NCBI RefSeq assembly: GCF_003013405.1
Contig: NZ_PXZL01000027.1
Span: forward strand, 165,681-229,680
Length of the DNA: 64,000 bases
Direction: 5' to 3'
From: Brevibacillus formosus
Lineage (GTDB): Bacteria; Bacillota; Bacilli; Brevibacillales; Brevibacillaceae
Below the pieces are notes generated by a model. The model did not search any database. It worked only from the letters and a program-made list of their open reading frames with translations, and was not told the origin of the DNA. Positions 7,673 through 16,391 of the stretch are shown here, piece after piece. The translations under genes and the position numbers were made by a program. Positions within the stretch are counted from its first letter, which is position 1. Each line of letters begins with the position of its first letter.

Positions 7673-9261
7673 TACCCTTGTGCCGTCTTTTTCAAATAAG
7701 CTCTCCATGTGATGCACCATTGATCAGGATCATCGAGTACAGATTCTAGGACGCGGTGACCTGTACTATGGTGCGGCGCTGTTTTTACAATCTCTGGATT
7801 CTCATAGGCTTCCTGCGAGATATGAGCCAGTGCCGCGACGTATTCATCGAGCTCTGCCATAGAGTAGGACTCCGTCGGTTCCAGAGTAAACGGCTCCGGC
7901 ACGACATATGGGTGGTGACTGGTCCAGTAATGGTGGGCAAAGTCGACCATCCGGCGCTGAACATCGTAGGTCGTGACGCCCGTGTCTTCTTTTAGCTGCT
8001 GCCAGCTATAGCGAACCTGCTCCAGGCGTCGGCCTTGTATATAGGGGGCGCTCGCACCGCGGATTTGCAGGATTTTGTGATAGAGATAGTTGTTGTTGAG
8101 GCAAGCGATTTCGGCAACTTCCCTCAAGCCGTCAGCACCAAGCGCACGGACCCAAGCGTAGGAGCGCAGGACAGCAGGTGGTACCCCGTAAAAGCTGCGG
8201 ACTTTTCCGATGCTGTTTTTTAAATCACGCTTATAGAAGTAACGCTCCCCGTCGAAGTCTACAATCGGTCCTGGGAGAAATTGCTCCAGCTCGGCAGTGA
8301 CACCGATGGCACCTGTTGCAGGTCCGCCGCAAGCGTGTGGGACGGAGAAGGTTTTGTGCAGGTTGAAGAAGCACATGTCAAAGCCTGCTTCCAGCGCACG
8401 GGTAATACCGAGCAAGCCGTTGGCGTTTGCTTGGTCGTAGCAGCATAGCCCCCCTGCGGCGTGAACGACGTCTGTGAACTCCTTGATGCGGGAGTTGTAA
8501 ATGCCTGTATCCTCTGGATTCGCTACAGCAAAGGCAGCGGTTCGCTCCGAGACGAGGCCCTTTAGCGCTTCCAGATCAGGGTAGCCGTTTTCATCGGCAG
8601 GTACATAAATGATTTTGAAGCCTTTGACTGCTGCCGTCGCGGCTTGGGACGGATGGGAGAAATGGGTGGTAATAAACTCGTTGCGCTGTTCTCCTTCGCC
8701 GCGAGATTCGTGGTATTTGCGCACGATAGAGGCTTGGGTAAACAACGCCTGTGTGCCGCTGCCCGGTTGGAACGAGAATTTGTCCATTCCCGATATCTCG
8801 CGAAGATATAGATCGAGCTGATACGTTATCTCCAGCATCCCTTGGACAGTAGACTCGTCTTGCAGCGGATGCAGCTCCGCCATTTTCGGGGAGCGCACGA
8901 AGCGTTCATTGATTTTCGGGGAGTATTTCATCGTGCAGGTGCCTTGCCCAATCTCTACGTTGAAATCCGACCCCAGCACTTCCTGCGAAATGCGGGAGTA
9001 GTGGCGGATCACGCGGTACTGACTGATCTCGGGAAGATTCGGCCGTTTTTTCCGGCGCAGGCTGTCTGGCAGCTGAGAGATGCCATCACCTACGCTCTCC
9101 ACGATTTGCGGCTCGACGGGTGGTACCTCGACGCCACGCTCACCGGGCTGGCTCAGCTCGAAAATGACAGGCTCATCCCACTTTGCTTGGTGGAAGCGGC
9201 GTACCTTATGGTCTCTCGGAATCCGTTTCATTTTGTCGATAGTTCCTTCGGATGTTTTCAT
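7672..9261 (-). CDS. Divergent GcvPB-like PLP enzyme subunit
   Basis: 529 residues, homologous to glycine dehydrogenase (decarboxylating) subunit 2, a PLP enzyme that with GcvPA forms the P-protein of the glycine cleavage system. The PLP lysine lies in FFNLHKTFSVPH. The loop that follows is ACGGPATGAIG where typical P-proteins have GGGGPGxGP, and the upstream YYDGAN segment reads CCYDQAN. The N-terminal part is also longer than the usual ~490 residues. No gcvT or gcvH is near. It lies 16 bases after the partner subunit in a sigma-54-type operon with an SDR dehydrogenase. It may therefore act on another substrate; an ordinary automated annotation would be gcvPB. Confidence 0.8.
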   Translation of the reverse strand: MKTSEGTIDKMKRIPRDHKVRRFHQAKWDEPVIFELSQPGERGVEVPPVEPQIVESVGDGISQLPDSLRRKKRPNLPEISQYRVIRHYSRISQEVLGSDFNVEIGQGTCTMKYSPKINERFVRSPKMAELHPLQDESTVQGMLEITYQLDLYLREISGMDKFSFQPGSGTQALFTQASIVRKYHESRGEGEQRNEFITTHFSHPSQAATAAVKGFKIIYVPADENGYPDLEALKGLVSERTAAFAVANPEDTGIYNSRIKEFTDVVHAAGGLCCYDQANANGLLGITRALEAGFDMCFFNLHKTFSVPHACGGPATGAIGVTAELEQFLPGPIVDFDGERYFYKRDLKNSIGKVRSFYGVPPAVLRSYAWVRALGADGLREVAEIACLNNNYLYHKILQIRGASAPYIQGRRLEQVRYSWQQLKEDTGVTTYDVQRRMVDFAHHYWTSHHPYVVPEPFTLEPTESYSMAELDEYVAALAHISQEAYENPEIVKTAPHHSTGHRVLESVLDDPDQWCITWRAYLKKTAQG

Positions 9262-9277
9262 GGGCGGTTTCCTCCTT

Positions 9278-10663
9278 TTACACGATGGTTTTTATAGCAG
9301 TAACGAGCGTATCGATATCCTCCTGGGTATGAACCTCTGTGACGCAGTAGAGCGCACATTGACCCAATTCCGGGTAGTGTTCGGTCAAATCCACACCGCC
9401 GAAAATGCCTTTGGCGAGAAGCGCAGCGTTGATGTCTTTGACGGTTTTGCCTGTTTGCGAGAAGTCGATCACGAACTCCTTGAAGAAAGGAGCGGCGAAT
9501 TTGGCCTCGACCCCGGAAATGGAAGAGAGCTGTTTGGCGGCGTATTGGGAGCGCTGCATGATGCCTTGCCCGACTTCTTCCATGCCCACAGGTCCCATCG
9601 TCGCCAAGTACACGCCTGCGGTAATGCCCCATAGCGCGGTTTGCGTTCCGACGGACTCCTTGCCTTTTTCACGTTTGGCAAAAGAAGTGCGGTCGTATGC
9701 GACATCTCCGAAGCCGTATTCGCCTTCGACCTCTGTCGGAGCGATTCCAAACAGGCGGGACGGATATTCCATGACGTAGGTCGGGTCGTCATGGGTCGCG
9801 ATAAAGCCGGATTGCCCGCCGCCGTAATGCATGTGTACGCCAAGCGGCTGCAAATCTCCGCACACGATGTCCGCGCCGTAATTCGCCGGAGATTCCATCA
9901 CGCCGAGAGAGATGGGATCGACGCCGACTACGCAAATGGCACCGGCTGCATGAGCCAAGTCCGCGATCATCTGTCCATTTACTTCCACGGAGCCGAGGAA
10001 GGTCGGATTTTCGAAGTAAACCGCTGCTGTATCTACACTGAGCTTTGCTTTTAGATCATTCAGGTCAAGTCTGCCTGTTTCGTTCTCAAAATCGATCAAG
10101 GTGACGGTAAGATCAGGAGACGTATAGTTTTTGATGATCAAGAGCTTGTCGGGATGGATATTTTTCGAGACCAAAAGCTCTGTGCGTTTAGTGATGCGTG
10201 CCGCCATGCGCAGAGCAGTAGAAGCAGCCTGTGCCCAGTCAAAGGTCGGAACGTTCACGACATCCATATCGACCAGCTCAGCTACGAGGCTCTGGTACTC
10301 GAACAACGCCTGAAAGCGCCCCTTGTCTTCATAAGGCTCACCAGCATACGCCGTCACAAACTCCGCGCGGGAGTTGATTTCATCACAGACAGCCGGAACA
10401 AAATGCGGCCAGCAGCCTGCGCCGAGGAAGCTGATATTTTCTTTTGTGGTTTTGTTTTTGTTCATCAGTTGGTTGACGTGGCGCTCCAGCTCGTATTCGG
10501 TCAATGCTTTCGGGATGTTCATTTTTTCTTTTAGGCGCAGCTCCCCGGGAATGTCCGCATAGATATCCTCGATACTGGAAAGGCCGATTTCAGCAAGCAT
10601 TTTCTCTTTGACTTCAGGGGCAGAATTCGGAATATACGGGTGGGCAAAACGTTGTACGCTCAT
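9278..10663 (-). CDS. Divergent GcvPA-like PLP enzyme subunit
   Basis: 461 residues, homologous to glycine dehydrogenase subunit 1. The family start (RFAHPYIPN...EMLAEIGLSSIEDIYADIP) and SFLGAGCWPHFVPAV are recognisable. Positions that are nearly invariant in glycine-cleaving enzymes differ: AYAGEPYEDKGRFQ replaces the TPYQPExSQGxLQ segment, and PTFDWAQAAS replaces the SMYDGxTAxAE segment that shapes the active site. Together with the altered glycine loop of its partner this suggests changed substrate specificity. Middle gene of the SDR-gcvPA-gcvPB operon, read from the -24/-12 promoter at 11533-11548. Confidence 0.8.
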   Translation of the reverse strand: MSVQRFAHPYIPNSAPEVKEKMLAEIGLSSIEDIYADIPGELRLKEKMNIPKALTEYELERHVNQLMNKNKTTKENISFLGAGCWPHFVPAVCDEINSRAEFVTAYAGEPYEDKGRFQALFEYQSLVAELVDMDVVNVPTFDWAQAASTALRMAARITKRTELLVSKNIHPDKLLIIKNYTSPDLTVTLIDFENETGRLDLNDLKAKLSVDTAAVYFENPTFLGSVEVNGQMIADLAHAAGAICVVGVDPISLGVMESPANYGADIVCGDLQPLGVHMHYGGGQSGFIATHDDPTYVMEYPSRLFGIAPTEVEGEYGFGDVAYDRTSFAKREKGKESVGTQTALWGITAGVYLATMGPVGMEEVGQGIMQRSQYAAKQLSSISGVEAKFAAPFFKEFVIDFSQTGKTVKDINAALLAKGIFGGVDLTEHYPELGQCALYCVTEVHTQEDIDTLVTAIKTIV

Positions 10664-10715
10664 CTCATGGTTCCTCCATCTCTTCGTTGGAATATTCAGT
10701 CGGATTAACGATACA

Positions 10716-11498
10716 TTAAGCCAAACCGCCGCCGTCGACGACCAGCACGGAACCCGTCACCCAGGATGACAGATCGCTGGCAAAGAACAGGACAGCATTG
10801 GCAATATCTTGGGGAGAACCGAGACGCTCCAGCGGACGTCCTTGGGCGGAGGAGACGAGGAATGCTCCTTCTTCCTTTTCCAGCTGGCGCGCTTCTTCTC
10901 GCAACAGAGGTGTGTCGGTATCGCCGGGTGACACGCAATTTACACGGATGTTTTCCGGACCGTGGTCAATCGCCATTGCCCGCGTCAGGTTGACGACGCC
11001 AGCTTTTGCCGCACAGTAGGCTGCAGCCTTGTCACCGCCCTTGATGCCCCAGCCAGAGCCAGTGTTAATGATGCTGCCTCCGCCTGTTTTCGCCATGACC
11101 GGAATGACGAATTTGGAGAGGTTGTAAGCCCCCTTCAAGGAGACATCGACGACCAGATCCCAATCGTCCTCTTCCAGCTCGACGACCGTCTTTCTTCTGA
11201 TCACGCCTGCGTTGTTGAACAAAATATCGATGCGACCGTATGCTTCCTCGATCGCTTGCGTTACTTCACGACAATCCTGTTGGGAAACTACATTGCATGT
11301 AAAATAACGGGCTGACCCGCCCGCGGCTACGATTTCTTGTGCCGCCTTTTCCCCGAGCTCCTCATTGATATCAAGCAGCATGACGTTTACTCCGAATTGG
11401 GCCAGTCGTTTCGCTGTTGCAAGTCCGATACCGGAAGCAGCACCTGTCACCAAGGCTACCTTTCCTTGCAGATTGAATACCTCGTTCGTGTTTACCAT
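10716..11498 (-). CDS. Short-chain dehydrogenase/reductase
   Basis: 260 residues with the classical SDR signature: cofactor motif TGAASGIG (residues ~18-25), NNAG, a Ser in IINTGSGWG, and the catalytic Tyr-Lys in YCAAK. LLDIN after beta-strand 2 places Asp where NAD(H) is preferred. It ends with VTGSVLVVDGG as in 3-oxoacyl-ACP-reductase/KduD-like enzymes. First gene of the operon with the GcvP-like subunits, so it probably oxidises or reduces a substrate or product of those PLP enzymes. The substrate cannot be named. Confidence 0.85.
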   Translation of the reverse strand: MVNTNEVFNLQGKVALVTGAASGIGLATAKRLAQFGVNVMLLDINEELGEKAAQEIVAAGGSARYFTCNVVSQQDCREVTQAIEEAYGRIDILFNNAGVIRRKTVVELEEDDWDLVVDVSLKGAYNLSKFVIPVMAKTGGGSIINTGSGWGIKGGDKAAAYCAAKAGVVNLTRAMAIDHGPENIRVNCVSPGDTDTPLLREEARQLEKEEGAFLVSSAQGRPLERLGSPQDIANAVLFFASDLSSWVTGSVLVVDGGGLA

Positions 11499-11532
11499 GG
11501 TCGATCACTCCCCCTAGTTGAAAGGTTTATAA

Positions 11533-11548
11533 TGCAATCGCTGTGCCA
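11533..11548 (-). promoter_or_regulatory. Sigma-54 (-24/-12) promoter of the SDR/gcvP-like operon
   Basis: On the minus strand TGGCACAGCGATTGCA, an excellent match to TGGCACN5TTGCW, located 35 bases upstream of the SDR start and facing it. A sigma-54 activator gene is transcribed divergently. Confidence 0.85.
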
Positions 11549-11635
11549 AGTGTGAATTGACCCCCGCCGAGTAACATGCTCCTTGCTTGATCGCAAAAAA
11601 GCCGATTTTACGAGGCTCCGACTGTATTTCGTACC

Positions 11636-11649
11636 GTCACAGCGGTGAC
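11636..11649. promoter_or_regulatory. Candidate activator (UAS) site
   Basis: Perfect dyad GTCAC-AGCG-GTGAC, about 90 bases upstream of the -24/-12 promoter. A second, looser dyad TGACAA (11646-11651)/TTGTCA (11665-11670) overlaps it. The position suits enhancer binding by the adjacent activator. Confidence 0.45.
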
Positions 11650-11760
11650 AAAAATGGCAATGAGTTGTCATTATTGGCAAGCATCAGTGGCAAAATATTT
11701 GTGAACTATCTAAATATTTCATAAAATAGAGAGTAAGGACAATAAACAGGGAGGAAATCC

Positions 11761-13515
11761 ATGGTTTCGTTGGATCTGTGCAAACCAGCCATCGAAAAGG
11801 TCATTACAAGCATTTCAGATATATTGAACGTGGATGCTGCGGTGATTAACGAGCGCGGTCTCTTGGTCGTGAGTACGGAACGGTATTTGAAACAAAAAGG
11901 CGAAAATGTGCATGTGCCCTCGATTGAATTCGTGTTGGCAAAAGGACAGTATGTGGTAGACAAACCCGGCTCCATGGAAATGTGCAAAGGCTGCCGTTTT
12001 CTTGACAGCTGTCCCGCCAAAGTCGAGCTGCTGTCTTCTATTAAGGTTGCCAATCATGCAATCGGGGTCGTTTCTCTCACATCCTTTACGAAGGAAGGTC
12101 AAAATCGCCTGTCCAAGCATACAGAGAGATACCAGCAAATCCTGACAGAAATCAGCGAGATGATTACGGTGATTGTACAGTCTCATGCGCCGGGACAGAT
12201 CGAATCGTCTGATGAATCCATGCGGCTGTTGGAGGGAGCGCTGGATACCGTTGCCGATGCGTATTTCACATTTGACCGAAGTGGCAATGTTATTCACACG
12301 AACGCCAGCGCTCGCAGACTGCTGTCCCAGCACGAGCTGCTGCCAGCGGAGATTTCACGGATGCTGCTGCCGTCATTATCTGGGATGGCCGCGCACTCTT
12401 TGCCAATCGCCAATTGTCTCGTTGACAAGCTCGATGCTCCGACCGAGGCCACGCCGATCATCGTCAACAATCAGCTCATTGGCGGCGTGCTTCGCGTGCA
12501 GAGGGGATCGCTAACCACTCCGCGTTTGATCGATTATCAAGGGAGCCGTTCGTCTGGCAAAGCGGATAGCCTTGCTCAAATCGTGGGAAACAGCCCAGCC
12601 ATCAAACAGGTCAAAGAAATGGCGATGAAAATCGGCAACAGCAGCTCCACAGTACTGATTACCGGCGAAACAGGGACAGGCAAAGGGCATCTGGCAAAAG
12701 CGATTCACGAGGCAAGCACGCGCGCTTACTACCCGTTTGTCGCCATCAATTGTGCCAGCATTCCAGAAAATTTGTTCGAAAGCGAATTGTTCGGTTACGA
12801 GGACGGCGCGTTTACTGGAGCCAAAAAGGGAGGAAAGCCAGGACGGTTCGAAATGGCAGAGGGAGGTACGCTGTTTCTGGATGAAATCGGCGATATGCCG
12901 CTCTCGTTGCAGGCAAAGCTGCTGCGCGTCTTGCAGGAAAAGGTCGTGGAACGAATCGGCGGCACGCGGTCGTTTCCCATCAATGTACGGATTATCGCGG
13001 CGACGAATCAGAACCTGGAGGAGCTCGTGGAGAAAAAAGCGTTTCGTGCCGACTTGTACTATCGGTTGAACGTCATTCCGATACATGTCCCGTCACTCGC
13101 AGAGCGCAAGGAAGACATCGAGCTCTTGGCTGTTTCATTTATGGAGAAGTACGGAGAGCAAGCAGGACGCACCTTCTTCGGAATAGCACGAGAGGCGATC
13201 AATCTGCTCACGCACTATCACTGGCCGGGCAATGTGCGGGAGCTGGAAAACGCCATCGAGTACGCCATGAACATGGAGCAAGACAGTGTACTGACTGCGG
13301 ACAGCTTGCCTCCGCGTCTTCGTGCTCGTCCTCCAGTGGCTCCTTCGCATTCAGGCCCAGCTATCAAAGCGAGGGTCGCCGATGCACAAGCGGACGCCAT
13401 TCGTGCTTCGCTGCAAAAGCACGGCAATGATTTGAAAGGGAAGCAGCGGGTGGCAGAAGAACTCGGGATCGGGCTCCGTACTTTGTATCGGAAGCTAAAG
13501 CTGCTCGGTATTTAA
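11761..13515 (+). CDS. Sigma-54-dependent enhancer-binding activator with Cys-cluster sensor
   Basis: 584 residues. An N-terminal sensor region (~1-140) contains a Cys cluster [10 protein letters not shown] (C75, C78, C84) of the type that binds metal or cofactor. It is followed by a PAS-like segment (~152-250), the AAA+ core with Walker A GETGTGKG (~302-309), the sigma-54 contact loop GAFTGA (~349-354), Walker B LFLDEIG (~371-377) and a Fis-type helix-turn-helix at the C-terminus ([17 protein letters not shown]). It is divergent from the SDR/gcvP-like operon, whose promoter is of the -24/-12 type, so it is the probable activator. The signal is unknown. Confidence 0.88.
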   Translation: MVSLDLCKPAIEKVITSISDILNVDAAVINERGLLVVSTERYLKQKGENVHVPSIEFVLAKGQYVVDKPGSMEMCKGCRFLDSCPAKVELLSSIKVANHAIGVVSLTSFTKEGQNRLSKHTERYQQILTEISEMITVIVQSHAPGQIESSDESMRLLEGALDTVADAYFTFDRSGNVIHTNASARRLLSQHELLPAEISRMLLPSLSGMAAHSLPIANCLVDKLDAPTEATPIIVNNQLIGGVLRVQRGSLTTPRLIDYQGSRSSGKADSLAQIVGNSPAIKQVKEMAMKIGNSSSTVLITGETGTGKGHLAKAIHEASTRAYYPFVAINCASIPENLFESELFGYEDGAFTGAKKGGKPGRFEMAEGGTLFLDEIGDMPLSLQAKLLRVLQEKVVERIGGTRSFPINVRIIAATNQNLEELVEKKAFRADLYYRLNVIPIHVPSLAERKEDIELLAVSFMEKYGEQAGRTFFGIAREAINLLTHYHWPGNVRELENAIEYAMNMEQDSVLTADSLPPRLRARPPVAPSHSGPAIKARVADAQADAIRASLQKHGNDLKGKQRVAEELGIGLRTLYRKLKLLGI

Positions 13516-13574
13516 GGAATTCGGACAGGAGCTTGGTGTAAACTTGTGGGAGAAACGATATGGGAGGAAGAAGC

Positions 13575-14351
13575 ATGAGTGAGCTGAATGCCTTATTTCG
13601 GAAAAGAATCGGTATGCCTGAAAATGAAGCGATTACCTTCGATACATTGGATCGCCTCCTAGATCTGACAGCATTGGCGATTCCTTTTGAAAACCTGTGC
13701 ATTGTGGAAGAGCGAACGAGTCTAATCTCCAGACAATCCATCATGGAGAAGATATTGGTCAGAAACGAAGGCGGTCTTTGCTACGAGCTCAATCCGATGC
13801 TGTATTACTTCTTGCTGGAAAATGGCTTTGACGCCCATCTGATTCGCGGAGTTGTTTACAGGCAAGACGTTGGGGAGTATTACACGATTGGCCGAACGCA
13901 TGCCACGATTTTGCTTACATATGAGGGGAAAACGTATTTGCTCGACACGGGCTTCGGTTCGAACCTGCCGTTGAAGCCTGTTCCGTTAACGGGGGAGACC
14001 GTTTCTTCCCGCAATGGTGAATTTCGGATCAAGAAAGAGCAGACGGAGTATGGCGATTATGTACTTGAAATGAAGCTGCGGCACAAGGATACGGACTGGC
14101 GGATTGGCTATACGTTTGATTCGCAGAAGCTGGTGACGGATGAAACGGATTTAAACGAGATTCAGACGATCATCGCCGAACACGAACAGTCTCCCTTTAA
14201 CAAAAGCGCGTTGCTAACGCAACTTACAGAGAGAGGCAATGTCACGTTGACGAATACGACCTTTACACAGTGGGTGGATGGAGTCGTTACCAAAGAAGAA
14301 ATCGACAACGCGAGATTCAAAGAGCTGGCGAAACAGCATTTTCGTTTATAG
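13575..14351 (+). CDS. nat: Arylamine N-acetyltransferase
   Basis: 258 residues. The catalytic triad of the NAT family is visible: Cys69 in GGLCYELNP, His109 in GRTHATILL and Asp124 in YLLDTGFG. The enzyme transfers acetyl from acetyl-CoA to arylamines or hydrazines in the cytosol. The start is ATG 13575, seven bases after GGGAGG (13562-13567); an ATG at 13560 overlaps that SD and is unlikely. It follows the activator gene by 59 bases and may be co-transcribed, but a link in function is not evident. Confidence 0.93.
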   Translation: MSELNALFRKRIGMPENEAITFDTLDRLLDLTALAIPFENLCIVEERTSLISRQSIMEKILVRNEGGLCYELNPMLYYFLLENGFDAHLIRGVVYRQDVGEYYTIGRTHATILLTYEGKTYLLDTGFGSNLPLKPVPLTGETVSSRNGEFRIKKEQTEYGDYVLEMKLRHKDTDWRIGYTFDSQKLVTDETDLNEIQTIIAEHEQSPFNKSALLTQLTERGNVTLTNTTFTQWVDGVVTKEEIDNARFKELAKQHFRL

Positions 14352-14370
14352 CACAGCGAGTAACAAGTTA

Positions 14371-14410
14371 GGCCACAGATGTTTTTTCTGTGGCCTTTCG
14401 TCTTTATTTC
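14371..14410. terminator. Bidirectional terminator
   Basis: GGCCACAGA (14371-14379) pairs with TCTGTGGCC (14387-14395), followed by a T-rich run. It lies between the convergent nat and BlaR-like genes. Confidence 0.8.
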
Positions 14411-14411
14411 T

Positions 14412-15839
14412 TTATTCTTTTGCTTCTATGTCTGCCAACAGCTTCGTCGGGTCAACGGGTATACCATTTTCGAGAACCTGAAAAGCAAGATGCGGTCCCG
14501 TGCTGCGTCCCGTACTACCTAACAGGCCAATAAGCTGGCCTTGGGTCACGGTAGCTCCAGCGGTGACCTCCAGCTTTTCCAAATGAGAGTAAACGGTTTG
14601 ATACCCACCTTCATGCTCCAGAATGACCTGATTGCCCATTTTTATATTGTATTCGGCCTTGAGCACTTTACCTGCCGCGGCTGCTTTAACCGGTGTGTTC
14701 AGCTTGTTGATAATCGAGAGGATGGTTGGATCAGTAAAGTCCCTCCTACTTTCCCCTTCTGCGGGGACGACGAAGGCCTGCTCGTTCCCTAGTGCTTTTT
14801 TTGCATCGGTCAAAGTGAAGACGCCTAAAGCCATGACGACCACGATACCAGATAGGGTCCACGTATACGCCCGTTTTTGAAAGTGACGAATCATTTCTAT
14901 TCTCCTTTTCACCTGTTTTTTGGAGCTGGAGAACCCGACTGTGAAGTGAATTTGTTTGGGGCGGGCATACAGCTCGAGCATTTTGATCATGGTGTATCCG
15001 TAGCGAGGTACCTCTGACTCCTGCAAATAAGTCAAAGCCAAGGCATCACAAGCCATTTCTTGGTCCTGACGCATGCGGGAAGCAGCGTACCATAACAGCG
15101 GATTGAACCAGTTGAGGATCAGCAGCACGCTCATGATGCTGTTCACAGGAATATCTCGTCTTTTCCAATGCGCCAGCTCATGTAAAAAGATGTGGCGCAG
15201 CTCATGCTCGTTGAGCTTGTCCAACAGATTTTCCGGCAGCCAGATTTGCGTTCGCCAGATTCCCATCAAGGCAGGGCTTGTCAGCTGATGACTCACGCGC
15301 AGGGGAATGGATTTGGTGATGCCCATCTGTTTTTGGCACTGGGAAAAGACGCGCAAAATGGCCTCATCCTGTACGAACACATCGTTTTTTAGCTGAGAGA
15401 GCAATCGGTATGTACTGAGAGTCATGGTGATAGCGAAAGTGAAGACACCGCCGATCCAGATGAGGGAAAGCAGGCTGATCCAAGAAAAGCTCGCTTCGTT
15501 TGCTAGAGAGCCATCTGGTTGAAGGGCAGATTCATGCGGATGCAAAGCCTCTGAAGCGAGAATAATCCGTTCCGTAGGCGGATGCGCTTCTTGAATGGAT
15601 GCCCATGCCGAAGTAGGCAGCCAGTTATACAAACTGATCGTGCTGTCTATCGACCAAGGAACGGCGAGCTTCCAGAGAAGCAGGAACCATACCGCGTGGT
15701 GCCAGCGGATGGGAAAATGCTTTTTGCCGAGCTGCTGGCAGAGCAAGATCAGGATCACAAGAATACTGGCTTCGATGGAGTTATACAGTGTCCACGTAAA
15801 TGTTTGATTGAGAGTGAGTGTGAGCCATTGCCAATCCAC
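14412..15839 (-). CDS. BlaR1/MecR1-type M56 metallopeptidase with degenerate M23 C-terminal domain
   Basis: 475 residues. Membrane helices near residues 20-36 and 47-63, and again near 120-140, flank a cytosolic loop carrying HELAHWKRRD (~220-229) and a downstream Glu in QEMACDA, the zinc site of M56 peptidases. One more helix (~310-325) leads to an extracellular domain of LytM/M23 type (~380-465) with YSHLEKL and GSTGRSTGPHL. In place of the HxH pair it reads HLA, and the first His/Asp zinc motif is absent, so the domain is probably a sensor, not an enzyme. BlaR1 proteins usually carry a penicillin-binding sensor here. Four bases separate it from the BlaI-type gene, its likely cleavage target. 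Confidence 0.85.
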   Translation of the reverse strand: MDWQWLTLTLNQTFTWTLYNSIEASILVILILLCQQLGKKHFPIRWHHAVWFLLLWKLAVPWSIDSTISLYNWLPTSAWASIQEAHPPTERIILASEALHPHESALQPDGSLANEASFSWISLLSLIWIGGVFTFAITMTLSTYRLLSQLKNDVFVQDEAILRVFSQCQKQMGITKSIPLRVSHQLTSPALMGIWRTQIWLPENLLDKLNEHELRHIFLHELAHWKRRDIPVNSIMSVLLILNWFNPLLWYAASRMRQDQEMACDALALTYLQESEVPRYGYTMIKMLELYARPKQIHFTVGFSSSKKQVKRRIEMIRHFQKRAYTWTLSGIVVVMALGVFTLTDAKKALGNEQAFVVPAEGESRRDFTDPTILSIINKLNTPVKAAAAGKVLKAEYNIKMGNQVILEHEGGYQTVYSHLEKLEVTAGATVTQGQLIGLLGSTGRSTGPHLAFQVLENGIPVDPTKLLADIEAKE

Positions 15840-15843
15840 CAGC

Positions 15844-16218
15844 TTATTTCTCCTTTTCGGAAAGGATTTTTTTCAGCTCGTCAATCTCTTGGGAGGAGAG
15901 CTTTTCCTCTTTTAAAAAGTGAACCAGCATGGGCTTTAAGGCCCCGCCGTACACGCGCTGCAAAAAGGATTGGCGCTCTTGGCGCTTGCATTCTTCCTCA
16001 GTGAGCGCTGGGGAGTAATAGTAGACTCGATTGACCTGCTCATAGGTGAGAACACCCTTTTGCAAGAGGCGGCTGAGCAAGGTTTTGATTGTGTTGTCTT
16101 TCCACGTCTTGTTGTCTCGCAGGGCGTGGATGACATCGGCTGCTGTAGCAGGTGACTTTGCCCAGATGACCTTCATAATTTCCCACTCGGCATCCGAGAT
16201 TCGCGGTTGCTCGTCCAA
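15844..16218 (-). CDS. BlaI/MecI/CopY-family repressor
   Basis: About 124 residues with the family start PRISDAEWEIMKVIWAKSP, the winged-helix DNA-binding part (NTIKTLLSRLLQKGVL, with the wing YEQVNRVYYYSP) and a C-terminal dimerisation helix. It would repress its own operon at the two GATTACA-NTTGTAGTC palindromes upstream and be inactivated by the downstream M56 protease. I prefer the TTG at 16218 as start, since GAGGGAG is nine bases from it; an in-frame ATG at 16227 directly abuts that SD. With the TTG start the protein begins four residues before PRISDAEW, as in relatives. Confidence 0.87.
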   Translation of the reverse strand: MDEQPRISDAEWEIMKVIWAKSPATAADVIHALRDNKTWKDNTIKTLLSRLLQKGVLTYEQVNRVYYYSPALTEEECKRQERQSFLQRVYGGALKPMLVHFLKEEKLSSQEIDELKKILSEKEK

Positions 16219-16234
16219 GTAATACATCTCCCTC

Positions 16235-16295
16235 GATTACATTTGTAGTCGTTGATTCTGCTTTAAAGATTACACTTGTAGTCACCAGGTGTCAA
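16235..16295 (-). promoter_or_regulatory. blaI-type promoter with two operator palindromes
   Basis: On the minus strand -35 TTGACA (16290-16295), exact 17-bp spacer, -10 TAATCT (16267-16272). Two near-identical sites GATTACACTTGTAGTC (16268-16283, inside the promoter) and GATTACATTTGTAGTC (16235-16250) have a TACA-N2-TGTA core as in bla/mec operators. Their starts are 33 bp apart, about three helical turns. Confidence 0.85.
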
Positions 16296-16391
16296 CTATC
16301 ATTTTTGTAAATCTGTGCCATGTGAGCCTTGTTGGAAGATGACGAGCGAATTGGTACACTGAAGAAAAATCGGATAAAGGCTGTGATAGAT

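Noticed and set aside
11499..11760. Glycine riboswitch upstream of the GcvP-like operon
   Set aside because: No tandem aptamer-like structure; the region is explained by a -24/-12 promoter and activator dyads.
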